64,000 nucleotides of DNA from Flammeovirga pectinis (GTDB lineage Bacteria; Bacteroidota; Bacteroidia; Cytophagales; Flammeovirgaceae), in assembly GCF_003970675.1 (NCBI RefSeq), contig NZ_CP034563.1, forward strand, positions 310,001 through 374,000, given 5' to 3'. The position numbers were made by a program, and so were the translations under genes. The notes under the pieces are model-generated. The model had not been told where the DNA came from, made no database searches, and saw only the letters and a program-made list of their open reading frames with translations. Positions 36,624-44,555 of the stretch are shown here, piece after piece (the stretch's first letter is position 1; each line of letters begins with the position of its first letter).

Positions 36624-36669
36624 AAAAAGCATTTGTAAGAAATAGTTTTAGGCAATACTTTTACAAAAT

Positions 36670-36987
36670 TTAAATTGACACTAGGAATATTTGTTCTGGC
36701 TTTAAAATTTCATTTTTTCCATATTTATAATGATGACTTTCTATCACTGTATCTACTATTTCCCAAGACCACTCCTTTCCAGAAACTTTTGATAGTTCTT
36801 TAGAAATTCCAAAAAAAGTAGCACCTCTCCCCACACTAATCTGATATTTCTGTACTGTTTTATACTGTGCTGGTACATGGTAATTATATTTATCATTTTC
36901 ATTTTTTGGATCTGTTGTGTCAGACATTGCATTTGTAGTAAAACAAACACCTAAAACAGTAAAGATGATAACAAATAAATTTTTCAT
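36670..36987 (-). CDS. Small exported hypothetical protein (105 aa)
   Basis: The ATG at 36987 is chosen over one ten codons upstream because it begins directly with a signal peptide (MKNLFVIIFTVLGVCFTTNA). The mature ~85 residues are mixed charge (YNYHVPAQYKTVQKYQISVG, ISKELSKVSGKEWSWEIVD) with a probable strand-helix-strand arrangement. No family was recognised. It is probably periplasmic. No operon partner: the next leftward gene starts 220 bp away. Confidence 0.6.
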   Translation of the reverse strand: MKNLFVIIFTVLGVCFTTNAMSDTTDPKNENDKYNYHVPAQYKTVQKYQISVGRGATFFGISKELSKVSGKEWSWEIVDTVIESHHYKYGKNEILKPEQIFLVSI

Positions 36988-37583
36988 TTTTGTAGCTTTT
37001 ATATTTATGTAATACATATTATAGTAATTTTAAGTCAAGAGAATAAAAACGTACTTTCTTTATTTTCTTGATGTTTCAAATTTAATCAATTTTATTTTAA
37101 TGTTCAAAATTTAAACATTAAAAATTCTAATTTTTTAAACATTTTGTTTTTTGGAGATGGTAAAGAGATGAGGGGTGGGTTAGTGGTGGGATGGATATCA
37201 AATTTGTATTTTCAGTAAAATTACTATCTCAATAAATACCTAAAACTAGATCTTTAAGCCCTACTAATAAATAAATACACATTAAAGTTTTTTATGGACA
37301 TTATTTTTACAAAACACAACTTACTAAAAATCAGTATTTTAAAGTTAAACAAGAGACTGTTTTTAAAAAAAATGCACTTCTTTAATGTTAATAAAATTCA
37401 ATCGTACTGTCATATAAAATGGTATAGCTGTCTACATTATGTAAGCATTTAAAGCATGTCTATTAAAGATAAAAGTGATAGAAGATAATCGGGTCTGAAA
37501 TATGGCTTTGATTAAAAGAATGTAGTTAAGTAGTAAAATGTAGTAATATTGAAAAGGAGCTTTCCATTGGAGTGCTCCTTTTT
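36988..37583. other. Long gene-free stretch with an orphan + strand hairpin
   Basis: About 600 bp of very AT-rich sequence with no credible frame. Two things stand out: a G-rich patch at 37172-37194 (GGGG-T-GGG and later GGTGGG), odd in this composition, and the hairpin at 37553-37585. A small RNA could be encoded here, but no convincing promoter was found. Confidence 0.4.
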
Positions 37584-37585
37584 TT
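37553..37585. terminator. Hairpin terminator at the end of the caspase-macro-GH3 operon
   Basis: An 8 bp stem (37553-37560, AAAGGAGC, with 37574-37581). On the - strand it follows the GH3 stop directly with only four T; on the + strand it has a stronger T run (37579-37585), although no rightward gene lies upstream within 1.8 kb. Confidence 0.6.
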
Positions 37586-39251
37586 ATGACAATTTTTTAA
37601 GGCTCACAGGCAACTCTCCAATACAATTTAATTCTCCTTTTAAAACACGAAGAACGGCTTCTTGCATAAACTCAGAATCTTGATAAGTAACTATTACTTC
37701 TTTCGCATTTTCAATATTTTCAATTTCATCTAGTCCATACGCATTACCAAAAAAGAGTACTGTTGTCTGATTCTTAGATAGAATGTCTAACACTTGTTTC
37801 CTTATTATCTCAGGGAGATCAAAATGGTTAAAAGGCTTAATATTAATTCCATGAATACTCAGAATTACCCTCTCATAACCTTGTGCTTTTTCTAATATTT
37901 TCTTTAATGATGCTTCCCCCTCGCTTTCATTCCAAGTTAAAGTAGTTACTTCTAACGCATTTAAACCTGATAATAATGTATTCGTCTCTTCTTTTTTTAT
38001 TTCTTTTAGATGATGAGCTACTTGTTCTCTCGTACTTTTTGTTTGTTGTTCACCTACTAACTTCAAGTAGATTGTTTTATCTTTATTTAGAGGTTGCAAA
38101 GGTGCTTTTCCTAAATAAGTGATGGATGCCTCTGCCAATACTTTATTGAGTTGTTTACTTTCTTCATCATTTAAATCAGTAGATAAGTTTTCTGTGCTTA
38201 TTCTTTTAGCTTGATCCAATCCTACCCACTTTTTCATGGCCAATAAATTAGTTACAATCACATCTAATTGCTTTTCAGATAGCTCACCATTAAGGAGTGC
38301 TTGCTTTATCTTTTCAACTCCTTTTGGAACACTTCTACTATTTGTTATTATATGATTTCCAGCCAAAATTGCCATTACATCTGCATCACCGTCCGCATAA
38401 TATTTCGTAATTCCTTGCATATCCATGGCATCAGTAATTGCCAATCCTTTAAAATTTAATTGATCAAAAAGGATAGAAGAAAGAATTTTATTGGACAATG
38501 TTGTAGGCATATTTTCTCTATTATCCCATACCGGAATTTCTAGATGTGCCGTCATTATACTACTTAAACCGTTCTTTATGAGTTCCTTAAAAGGGTATAA
38601 TTCAATAGCATTCAAACGCTCAGAAGAATGTGTTAAACGTGGCAAATCTAAATGTGAATCTGTAGCGGTATCACCATGTCCCGGAAAGTGTTTGGCATTA
38701 TCTAGCACATGTGCCGACTGTAAACCCTTCATGTAAGCGATTCCTTTATTTGCTACTTTTATTTTATCTTCACCAAAAGAACGATAATTAATTACAGGAT
38801 TTTTAGGATTGTTATTTACATCTACAACAGGTGCCAAAGGAGAACAAACACCTATTCTTTTACAATGCTCACCTATTTTATGCGCCATTTTTAAAATTAA
38901 GGTATCGTCTTTAATTGCTCCTAAAGCCATCTGATACGGGAACTGTGTTGTACCTTGTAATCGCATGGCTAACCCCCATTCTGCATCTATATTTATAAAC
39001 AGAGGCACACTACTTTTAGACTGATATTTATTGGTTAATTCTACCTGTTTTAATGGTTCACCCTGAAAAAATGTTAGTCCTCCTAAATGATATTTCTCTA
39101 TTAAAGTAAGAATTTCTTCTTCATGTTTTTTATCTCTATTAGAAAAAGCAGCTACTTGAAAAAGTTGGCCAATTTTCTGTTCTAAAGACATATTTTTGAG
39201 TGTTTTTTTCACCCATGAATCGTTTATTTTTTGATGAAATGGAGGGTACAT
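37584..39251 (-). CDS. Cytosolic NagZ-like GH3 beta-N-acetylhexosaminidase
   Basis: A 555-residue protein. The ATG at 39251 is preferred to an in-frame TTG eleven codons upstream. There is no signal peptide, so it is probably cytosolic. The GH3 TIM barrel has the NagZ-type loop KHFPGHGDTATDSH, whose His-Asp dyad (His192, Asp194) acts as acid/base in this subgroup, and the nucleophile Asp274 in ITDAMDM. A C-terminal ~200-residue alpha/beta domain follows, making it longer than the single-domain NagZ (~340 aa). NagZ enzymes trim GlcNAc from recycled cell-wall muropeptides. It lies 37 bp behind the 95-aa gene and is the last gene of the caspase-macro operon or a co-oriented neighbour. Confidence 0.88.
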   Translation of the reverse strand: MYPPFHQKINDSWVKKTLKNMSLEQKIGQLFQVAAFSNRDKKHEEEILTLIEKYHLGGLTFFQGEPLKQVELTNKYQSKSSVPLFINIDAEWGLAMRLQGTTQFPYQMALGAIKDDTLILKMAHKIGEHCKRIGVCSPLAPVVDVNNNPKNPVINYRSFGEDKIKVANKGIAYMKGLQSAHVLDNAKHFPGHGDTATDSHLDLPRLTHSSERLNAIELYPFKELIKNGLSSIMTAHLEIPVWDNRENMPTTLSNKILSSILFDQLNFKGLAITDAMDMQGITKYYADGDADVMAILAGNHIITNSRSVPKGVEKIKQALLNGELSEKQLDVIVTNLLAMKKWVGLDQAKRISTENLSTDLNDEESKQLNKVLAEASITYLGKAPLQPLNKDKTIYLKLVGEQQTKSTREQVAHHLKEIKKEETNTLLSGLNALEVTTLTWNESEGEASLKKILEKAQGYERVILSIHGINIKPFNHFDLPEIIRKQVLDILSKNQTTVLFFGNAYGLDEIENIENAKEVIVTYQDSEFMQEAVLRVLKGELNCIGELPVSLKKLS

Positions 39252-39288
39252 ATTCTTTGGGGTATGGATAGGTTTAAGATTCAATCAC

Positions 39289-39576
39289 TTATTTTTTGAA
39301 AGTGATTTCTTGAAGCATTTTTCTTTTAAGCTGAACAATGTATTGCTTTAACATTTTCTGATCTACAGGCATTTTTCGTTCTCTTCTTTTTGATAAATAA
39401 GCACGTATTTCTTTACCTAAACGCTTATCTAATTCTAGGTCTTTTCTAGATCTAGCTAAACGGTCAAACTTATCAACAATAACATCTTGAACGCCTCTTA
39501 ATTCTTCTGCTTTCGATATTTTTTTTGTCCCGAAAGCACGTCCCCCAATAGTTTTACCTGTCGGTCTTTTTTTCAT
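39289..39576 (-). CDS. Small basic protein in the caspase-macro operon (95 aa)
   Basis: A 95-residue, Lys/Arg-rich protein with no signal peptide or membrane helix. The N-terminus is disordered-looking and basic (MKKRPTGKTIGGRAFGTKK); the rest is predicted as two or three amphipathic helices (AEELRGVQDVIVDKFDRLAR, LGKEIRAYLSKRRERK, LKQYIVQLKRKMLQ). It might bind nucleic acid or another operon product, but no family was recognised. It starts 18 bp after the macro gene and is followed by the GH3 gene after 37 bp, so it is very likely translated from the same message. Confidence 0.7.
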   Translation of the reverse strand: MKKRPTGKTIGGRAFGTKKISKAEELRGVQDVIVDKFDRLARSRKDLELDKRLGKEIRAYLSKRRERKMPVDQKMLKQYIVQLKRKMLQEITFKK

Positions 39577-39594
39577 TATTCTATTATTTGATTC

Positions 39595-40623
39595 TTATTT
39601 CAAACGTGCTACTTCAATATAAGATTTTAATTCTTCATTATTCTCATTTATGCTTTTTTCAGTCATGTCAATTTCCTTTTCAACATCTTCAATTTGCATC
39701 AATAATCTAAAAGGAACCATCTCACCACCATACTTTGCTTTTTCTAATTCATAATGTCTTAACGCAGTTCTTTGGTAGTTCATTTTCTGTTCTAACACGT
39801 TTTTATCTTCTTTCAACTGCTCTATTCTGTGTTTATTTGTATTTACAGAATGCAATAGTTCGTGTAGAAAACCTAAATCTTCTAATAGATTAGGAATAGA
39901 ATTAGGCAGAATCACGTTACCCTTTGCTTGCTCAATTTCATCAATTCTTGCAAAGCCATCCTCAAGCTTTTTCACTAAAGCAACATCTACTTTCTCTTGT
40001 ACTTTTAACGATTCATTGGCTTCTACCAATAAGTTTTTAATTGTATTATTCTGCTGAGAGATAGAAAAGTAACTTACAGATTCTTCAAATAACTCATTCA
40101 CCTTTTCCTTGGTTACGTCATCATCTTTTAGAAGGCATAAATTAAAGGCTTCTATACACTCGTTTTGTTGTAAAAATGATGCGATAGATTGTGTAATAAT
40201 CTTAACTGCTTCTGTAAAACTAAAACGCGCAGCACCTGTTCCAATTGCAGGCAATGAAATCCTTTTTATTTTAAGTGCTTTACTTAAAGAGAGTACATTA
40301 TCCATAATAGATTTTAGTGCCTCCTCATCAAGAAATTCTTCTTTCTGATAGTTTATTGTTATGGCATGGAAAACATATTTCATCTGTAATGTACCTGCCG
40401 AAGAAACCACTACATCACCTAAAGAAAGATCGGTATGTTTTTGGGCATCTTCTTGAATATATGGACCTCCATTTCTACGGATAGTGGCAGAAACTCCACC
40501 ACCCATTGTAATCATTTCATCGTCAGAACTCACAATAGCATCCGATGGTACCTGAGTGATATCGTCATAGATCAAATTAAATTTTGATCCACCTATATAG
40601 TATGTTGCTTTGTTATGTTCCAT
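39595..40623 (-). CDS. Variant macro-domain protein with coiled coil and shared C-terminal adaptor-like domain
   Basis: A 342-residue cytosolic protein. Residues about 8-185 are a macro domain, a fold that binds ADP-ribose and related NAD metabolites: DDITQVPSDAIVSSDD (20-35) with Asp28 at the adenine-binding position, MGGGVSATIRRNGG (40-53), LSLGDVVVSSAG, and the second loop LPAIGTGAARFSF (124-136). The usual catalytic Asn-Ala-Ala-Asn of hydrolytic macro domains is replaced by Ser-Ser-Asp-Asp, so binding rather than hydrolysis is more likely. Residues about 190-285 are coiled coil. Residues about 287-330 (ALRHYELEKAKYGG, MVPFRLLMQIEDVEKEI) closely match the tail of the caspase encoded upstream. 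The ATG overlaps the caspase stop codon (TAATG), implying translational coupling. Confidence 0.88.
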   Translation of the reverse strand: MEHNKATYYIGGSKFNLIYDDITQVPSDAIVSSDDEMITMGGGVSATIRRNGGPYIQEDAQKHTDLSLGDVVVSSAGTLQMKYVFHAITINYQKEEFLDEEALKSIMDNVLSLSKALKIKRISLPAIGTGAARFSFTEAVKIITQSIASFLQQNECIEAFNLCLLKDDDVTKEKVNELFEESVSYFSISQQNNTIKNLLVEANESLKVQEKVDVALVKKLEDGFARIDEIEQAKGNVILPNSIPNLLEDLGFLHELLHSVNTNKHRIEQLKEDKNVLEQKMNYQRTALRHYELEKAKYGGEMVPFRLLMQIEDVEKEIDMTEKSINENNEELKSYIEVARLK

Positions 40624-41972
40624 TATTGGATGTATTTCAGTAGTTCCGTTTTTATTTTCTCCAATTCTGCTTTCGCATCATTTATTCTATGTATTAAAAT
40701 TGGAGGAGCCATATCACCATATTTAGCTTTTGATTCTAAAGCTGCTCGTAGATTTTTTTGGTTGATGGCATAAAGGTTTAATTGATGCTCAACTTCTACC
40801 TTGTTTATTATTTCTATCTCCTCAAAAGGTCTTTTTGTTATCGTTGATATTTTGCCTTCAATCGTATCAGGTAATATCTCGACTGTCTCAACAAGTTCTA
40901 CTTTTTCTGTAGGGGTTATTTCCGTTTTCTCTTCTACCACTTGATCTACCTCATTGTCTAAATTCTGAGATTGTTCCTTTCGTTTTTTAATAACAAAAAA
41001 GTTAATAGTAGCTCCAATTGCTATTACGAGCACTATACAATAGAGTAGAAAATTATCCTCTTTTTTTTGCCCTCTTGTCAAGTTATTTTCCATTGTAATT
41101 TCTTCGTTCCCTGCCTGTACATTTGACAATGTTGAAGAATTTAATCTGCTAAAAATATATTCACTACCTAACTCATTTTTACCAAAAGAACCGTACATAC
41201 TTTCCGACATCGATCGTTTTGTTTGTTGGTGCATATCGGATAAAGTAAAGAGTGTATTACGGTCGTTATCAAGAACATTGAGAAGGGCACTACAAAAAGG
41301 AGAATGTCCATCTATACCATCAGAAACTCTTTCTAAGGCACCAGAAGTTAAGTAAACTCTTGTCACCTTGTTCATCTTCTTTTTAAGAAAACGACCCGTT
41401 ACCATTTCGTCTTCTATTTTACCTCTATATTTTGGCGTTTCGTCTCTTAACTTCTCATTAAAACTACCTCCAAAACAAACATCTAATACCAAAGCTACAT
41501 GGTTTGCTTCTAAAGCATTTAATAAACCATTTAACCTTCTGTATTGTAAATAAGATTTCCGAGTAGGGTCTTTTCGTGTTGTTTTACTGTCTTTAAATAC
41601 TAAAAATCCATCATCAAATTGCTTTTGGTCGTAATCGCCATGTCCTGCAATATAAATTAGGAATCTATCTTTAGGTTTTAAAAACTGATGGTATGTAAGA
41701 ATAGCTTTTTCCACTTCTTCTAGTGTGGGAGAAAGTAATAATTTTGTAGAAAAATCATATTCTTTTTTTAATACGTTATTAATGCTTTTCGCATCATTTT
41801 CTGCATTATCTAGGTTAGGCCACATGGGTTTACCTTCGTACTTATTTGTACCAATAATTAGCGCATATTGTACGCTCTCAGATAATTCTGGTTGGTCATA
41901 TGTTTGTGCATTTACGGTTAAATAACCAAGTAATGTCACAAGCAAGAGTAAAAGTTTGTTATTAATTTTCAT
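40623..41972 (-). CDS. Membrane-anchored periplasmic caspase (C14) with cytosolic adaptor-like tail
   Basis: A 449-residue protein. Signal peptide 1-22 (LTVNAQ); caspase-like domain about 33-280 with QYALIIGTNKYEG, FLIYIAGHGDYD (catalytic His111) and LVLDVCFGGSF (catalytic Cys166), plus the pocket-like DGIDGHSPFCSALL. A membrane helix spans 308-328 (LLYCIVLVIAIGATINFF), followed by positive KKRK, so the protease should face the periplasm and the tail the cytosol. The acidic tail (335-400) leads to residues 407-449 (NLRAALESKAKYGD, MAPPILIHRINDAKAELE), which match the C-terminus of the macro protein encoded next. Short C-terminal domains of this kind occur in bacterial conflict-system proteins as effector-associated adaptor domains. 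Substrate unknown. Confidence 0.9.
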   Translation of the reverse strand: MKINNKLLLLLVTLLGYLTVNAQTYDQPELSESVQYALIIGTNKYEGKPMWPNLDNAENDAKSINNVLKKEYDFSTKLLLSPTLEEVEKAILTYHQFLKPKDRFLIYIAGHGDYDQKQFDDGFLVFKDSKTTRKDPTRKSYLQYRRLNGLLNALEANHVALVLDVCFGGSFNEKLRDETPKYRGKIEDEMVTGRFLKKKMNKVTRVYLTSGALERVSDGIDGHSPFCSALLNVLDNDRNTLFTLSDMHQQTKRSMSESMYGSFGKNELGSEYIFSRLNSSTLSNVQAGNEEITMENNLTRGQKKEDNFLLYCIVLVIAIGATINFFVIKKRKEQSQNLDNEVDQVVEEKTEITPTEKVELVETVEILPDTIEGKISTITKRPFEEIEIINKVEVEHQLNLYAINQKNLRAALESKAKYGDMAPPILIHRINDAKAELEKIKTELLKYIQ

Positions 41973-42032
41973 ACAAAAGCTTAGTAATACCTATGTAAAT
42001 ATAAGGAATAGGTAATTATCCTTTATAAAAAA

Positions 42033-42062
42033 TTTGGTGTGGTAACGAATTGACTATCTTTG
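42033..42062 (+). promoter_or_regulatory. Promoter of the PLP decarboxylase gene (TTTG - 18 bp - TATCTTTG)
   Basis: A -33 TTTG at 42033-42036 and a -7 TATCTTTG at 42055-42062 match the Bacteroidota promoter at nearly ideal spacing. Transcription would begin near 42069, after an upstream in-frame TTG at 42050, which is why the ATG at 42086 is taken as the start. This is the clearest promoter in the window. Confidence 0.65.
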
Positions 42063-42085
42063 TGCACCACATATTACATACTAGA

Positions 42086-43309
42086 ATGCACATTTGGAAA
42101 AAGAAATCACGCGCAGAAATTCAAGATAGAATTTTTGATGCCTTAGATAATAATACAGATTATTTTGGAAATCAATCGTTGGGAGTTCCTGGTTCTCACT
42201 TAGATAGTAAAGTATTTCCAGACGATGCTCCATTTTTAAAAGAGGCGCCATTTATTACCACGTTATTACATAACCCAAACCATATTGGTTGCCACACACA
42301 AGGCGTTTCTGAAAGTTTTTTTAAAGGGACTCAATCTATTGAAAGAGAGTTAATTGAAGTTTGCGGAACTGATATTCTAAAAGCAGAAGTAAACACTATT
42401 GATGGATATGTAGCATCTGGAGGAACAGAAGCAAACATGCAGGCAATATGGATTTACAGAAATTATTACAAGGAAGAATTTGGTGCTGCTAACGATGAAA
42501 TTGCAATTATTTCTTCAGAAGATAGTCATTATTCAATGGCTAAAGCATCCAATATTTTATCCCTTTCTTATTATAGAATTTCTGTTGATTTTGATACGAG
42601 AGAAGTATCAGAAGATACAGTTGCTACTTGTATAAAAAAGGCACAGGCAGATGGTAAAAAATATTTTATCATTATTGCTAACATGATGACTACCATGTAT
42701 GGCTCCGTAGATAAGGTAGACCTATTTACAGATTATCTTGATGCACATGATATTGTCTACAAATTGCACATTGATGGAGCTTACGGAGGCTTCTTTTTTC
42801 CATTTTCGCACAAACAACATCGGTTAGATTTTAGAAACCCAAAGGTGACATCTGTTACTTTAGATGCTCATAAAATGTTGCAAGCACCTTATGGGACTGG
42901 TGTATTTTTAATTAGAAAAGATTGGATGCAATATGCCAATACTAAAGCTGATTATGTTGAAGGCGATGATTTTACAATGATCGGTTCTCGATCTGGTGCA
43001 AATGCAATTGCCATCTGGATGATTCTAATGACATATGGACCGTATGGCATGCGAGAAAAAATTTACATTTTATCTAAAAGGGCAGATTGGTTTACGCATA
43101 AATTAGACGAGATTGGTATCCCGTATTTTAGAAGTGAGGATTCTAATATTGTTACTATGCGAGCAGAAAATATTTCGCCAGAAACCGCAAAACGATTTGG
43201 TTTAGTACCAGATGTACATCACAATCCTAAATGGTATAAAGTGGTAGTAATGGAACACGTTACTATAGAAAAATTAGAACCTTTAGTAGCAGAACTTTCT
43301 GCTAAATAG
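42086..43309 (+). CDS. Group II PLP-dependent amino-acid decarboxylase
   Basis: A 407-residue enzyme (ATG at 42086, MHIWKKKSRAEIQ). It has the fold-type I layout of the glutamate/histidine/aromatic decarboxylase group: GYVASGGTEANMQAIW for phosphate binding, EDSHYSMAKAS for the ring-stacking His, LHIDGAYGGFFFPF for the Asp and Ala that hold PLP, and SVTLDAHKMLQAPYG with PLP-lysine Lys263. TMIGSRSGANAIAIW lies near the active site. Which amino acid is decarboxylated cannot be read from the sequence; histidine decarboxylase-like annotation is frequent for this subgroup. It stands divergent to the caspase operon, 60 bp or so from the caspase start, and has its own promoter and terminator. Confidence 0.9.
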   Translation: MHIWKKKSRAEIQDRIFDALDNNTDYFGNQSLGVPGSHLDSKVFPDDAPFLKEAPFITTLLHNPNHIGCHTQGVSESFFKGTQSIERELIEVCGTDILKAEVNTIDGYVASGGTEANMQAIWIYRNYYKEEFGAANDEIAIISSEDSHYSMAKASNILSLSYYRISVDFDTREVSEDTVATCIKKAQADGKKYFIIIANMMTTMYGSVDKVDLFTDYLDAHDIVYKLHIDGAYGGFFFPFSHKQHRLDFRNPKVTSVTLDAHKMLQAPYGTGVFLIRKDWMQYANTKADYVEGDDFTMIGSRSGANAIAIWMILMTYGPYGMREKIYILSKRADWFTHKLDEIGIPYFRSEDSNIVTMRAENISPETAKRFGLVPDVHHNPKWYKVVVMEHVTIEKLEPLVAELSAK

Positions 43310-43365
43310 TTATAATGGTCACAGCATAAAATAACGTTGTAGTTGATCAGAATTTAAAGATAAAA

Positions 43366-43401
43366 AAACGGCTCAATGGATATATTCTCATTGAGCCGTT
43401 T
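43366..43401 (+). terminator. Terminator after the decarboxylase gene
   Basis: A perfect 13 bp stem (43366-43378 with 43389-43401) and 10-base loop, 57 bp past the stop; the following T run is short. Confidence 0.75.
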
Positions 43402-43413
43402 CAATTTATAATT

Positions 43414-43470
43414 AAAAAAGTAAAGTACAATTGTTTCTAATCAAACAAAATTAGAAACTTCGTACTTTAC
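43414..43470 (-). terminator. Terminator of the leftward outer-membrane protein gene
   Basis: Two nested stems, 9 bp each (43420-43428 with 43462-43470; 43433-43441 with 43450-43458), separated by a small internal loop; on the - strand a run of six T follows. It lies 37 bp past the stop at 43507. Confidence 0.75.
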
Positions 43471-43506
43471 TTTTCTGATATTTATTCTTTTTAACTCAAA
43501 TTTAAA

Positions 43507-44253
43507 TTAGTCTAACTCTTCAAGGTTTTTCTTTGCCAATGCATCAGTAATAAATGGTAAACTTAAATGTAAGGATACAAAGCTATTTCGGTTATATCCT
43601 GAACTAATTTCATCAGTAAATACGTCTGTCATTCCGTAATAATATCTTAAGTGTAAATGTATACCTCTTCCTTTGTGTGCTTTACCTAATATATAGGCAA
43701 AATCTGCTATTGCACCATAATCTAGGCTTCCAGTAGAACCTCCTACATCCTGAACAAACTTACCTTCTGCACCTTTAAAAGTAGCATTCGAAGAGTTTAA
43801 GAAAGAGACTTGAGGCCCAACACTATATCTAAATTTTTTATTATTAGTTTGATAGCTAATAAAGATCGGTACATCAATATAATTTAAGTCTATTGATGTA
43901 TTCACATTTTGAAAATTAGCATCTAAACTAGGGTTTCCAGAATCTAGTGATAACGAACTAAATTGTGCATTTCTTCTCGCAAGGAAATATGCACTCGGAG
44001 ATACAAACCAATTATCTGCTATTTTTATATTACCAGCAATACCAAAGTTAAGCCCAAGTTTAGAACTCTTAGAATTCTCTAAGTTTGAATACCCCATATA
44101 TGTAGAACCTAATTCTAAACTTATATTAAAGTTTTCTGAAGCCACTTTATCCCCAAAAAGTAATGCTAAAATTGCTGCCTGTCCGTAAGATTGTTGAGTT
44201 GCAAAAAAAGATAAGCAGAATGTTATGATAAATAATAATGAAGTTTTTCTCAT
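43507..44253 (-). CDS. Outer-membrane beta-barrel protein
   Basis: A 248-residue protein with a signal peptide (about 1-25, QSYGQA). Alternating strands with glycine turns (NISLELGSTYMGYS, KLGLNFGIAGNIKIADNWF, FRYSVGPQVSFLN, IHLHLRYYYGMTDVF) fit a PorT/OMP_b-brl-type barrel of about ten strands. The last ~12 residues (ITDALAKKNLEELD) are helical rather than a terminal aromatic strand, which is unusual. Transcribed alone; function not assigned beyond barrel. Confidence 0.8.
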   Translation of the reverse strand: MRKTSLLFIITFCLSFFATQQSYGQAAILALLFGDKVASENFNISLELGSTYMGYSNLENSKSSKLGLNFGIAGNIKIADNWFVSPSAYFLARRNAQFSSLSLDSGNPSLDANFQNVNTSIDLNYIDVPIFISYQTNNKKFRYSVGPQVSFLNSSNATFKGAEGKFVQDVGGSTGSLDYGAIADFAYILGKAHKGRGIHLHLRYYYGMTDVFTDEISSGYNRNSFVSLHLSLPFITDALAKKNLEELD

Positions 44254-44555
44254 TTGAGTATGTTTTTTAGATTGAGTATTAGAGGACGAAGCTATAAAAT
44301 AGAAAATAAACGAATTACAATAAATCTATCACTAATTTAGTTCTTACACAATCAATACTCCAACTTAAACAAGTACAACAAATAATAATGGGATAAAGAA
44401 GTAACGTATTTTTAATCAGGTTTAAATTAATTCTGAAGAAAATTGTAAAGGGAAAGTCTTAGGTTTATAAAGAAAATTTTGTATTTATTTGGGTTCTGGT
44501 ATGTACTACTTAGATCGACAAAAGATATTGTCAATCTAAGTAGTAAGATAATTAT
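44254..44555. other. Gene-free stretch with an inverted repeat
   Basis: Between the barrel gene and the amidinotransferase. It contains an inverted repeat of two 15-base arms (44506-44520 with 44529-44543, one mismatch), 13 bp past the amidinotransferase stop. The hairpin lacks a T run on the - strand, so it may be a weak terminator or an RNA-stabilising end. Confidence 0.5.

Noticed and set aside
37172-37194. G-quadruplex
   Set aside because: Only three runs of three or more G occur, so a stable three-tier structure is unlikely; at most a two-tier one.
39252-39284. N-terminal extension of the NagZ-like GH3 from a TTG
   Set aside because: An ATG eleven codons later gives a start matching the family and a normal spacing.
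42050-42085. N-terminal extension of the PLP decarboxylase from a TTG
   Set aside because: The best promoter in the window (-7 at 42055-42062) lies inside it, so it cannot be translated from that message.
44506-44543. Intrinsic terminator of the amidinotransferase gene
   Set aside because: The hairpin is good but no T run follows on the - strand; listed only as an inverted repeat in the gap entry.
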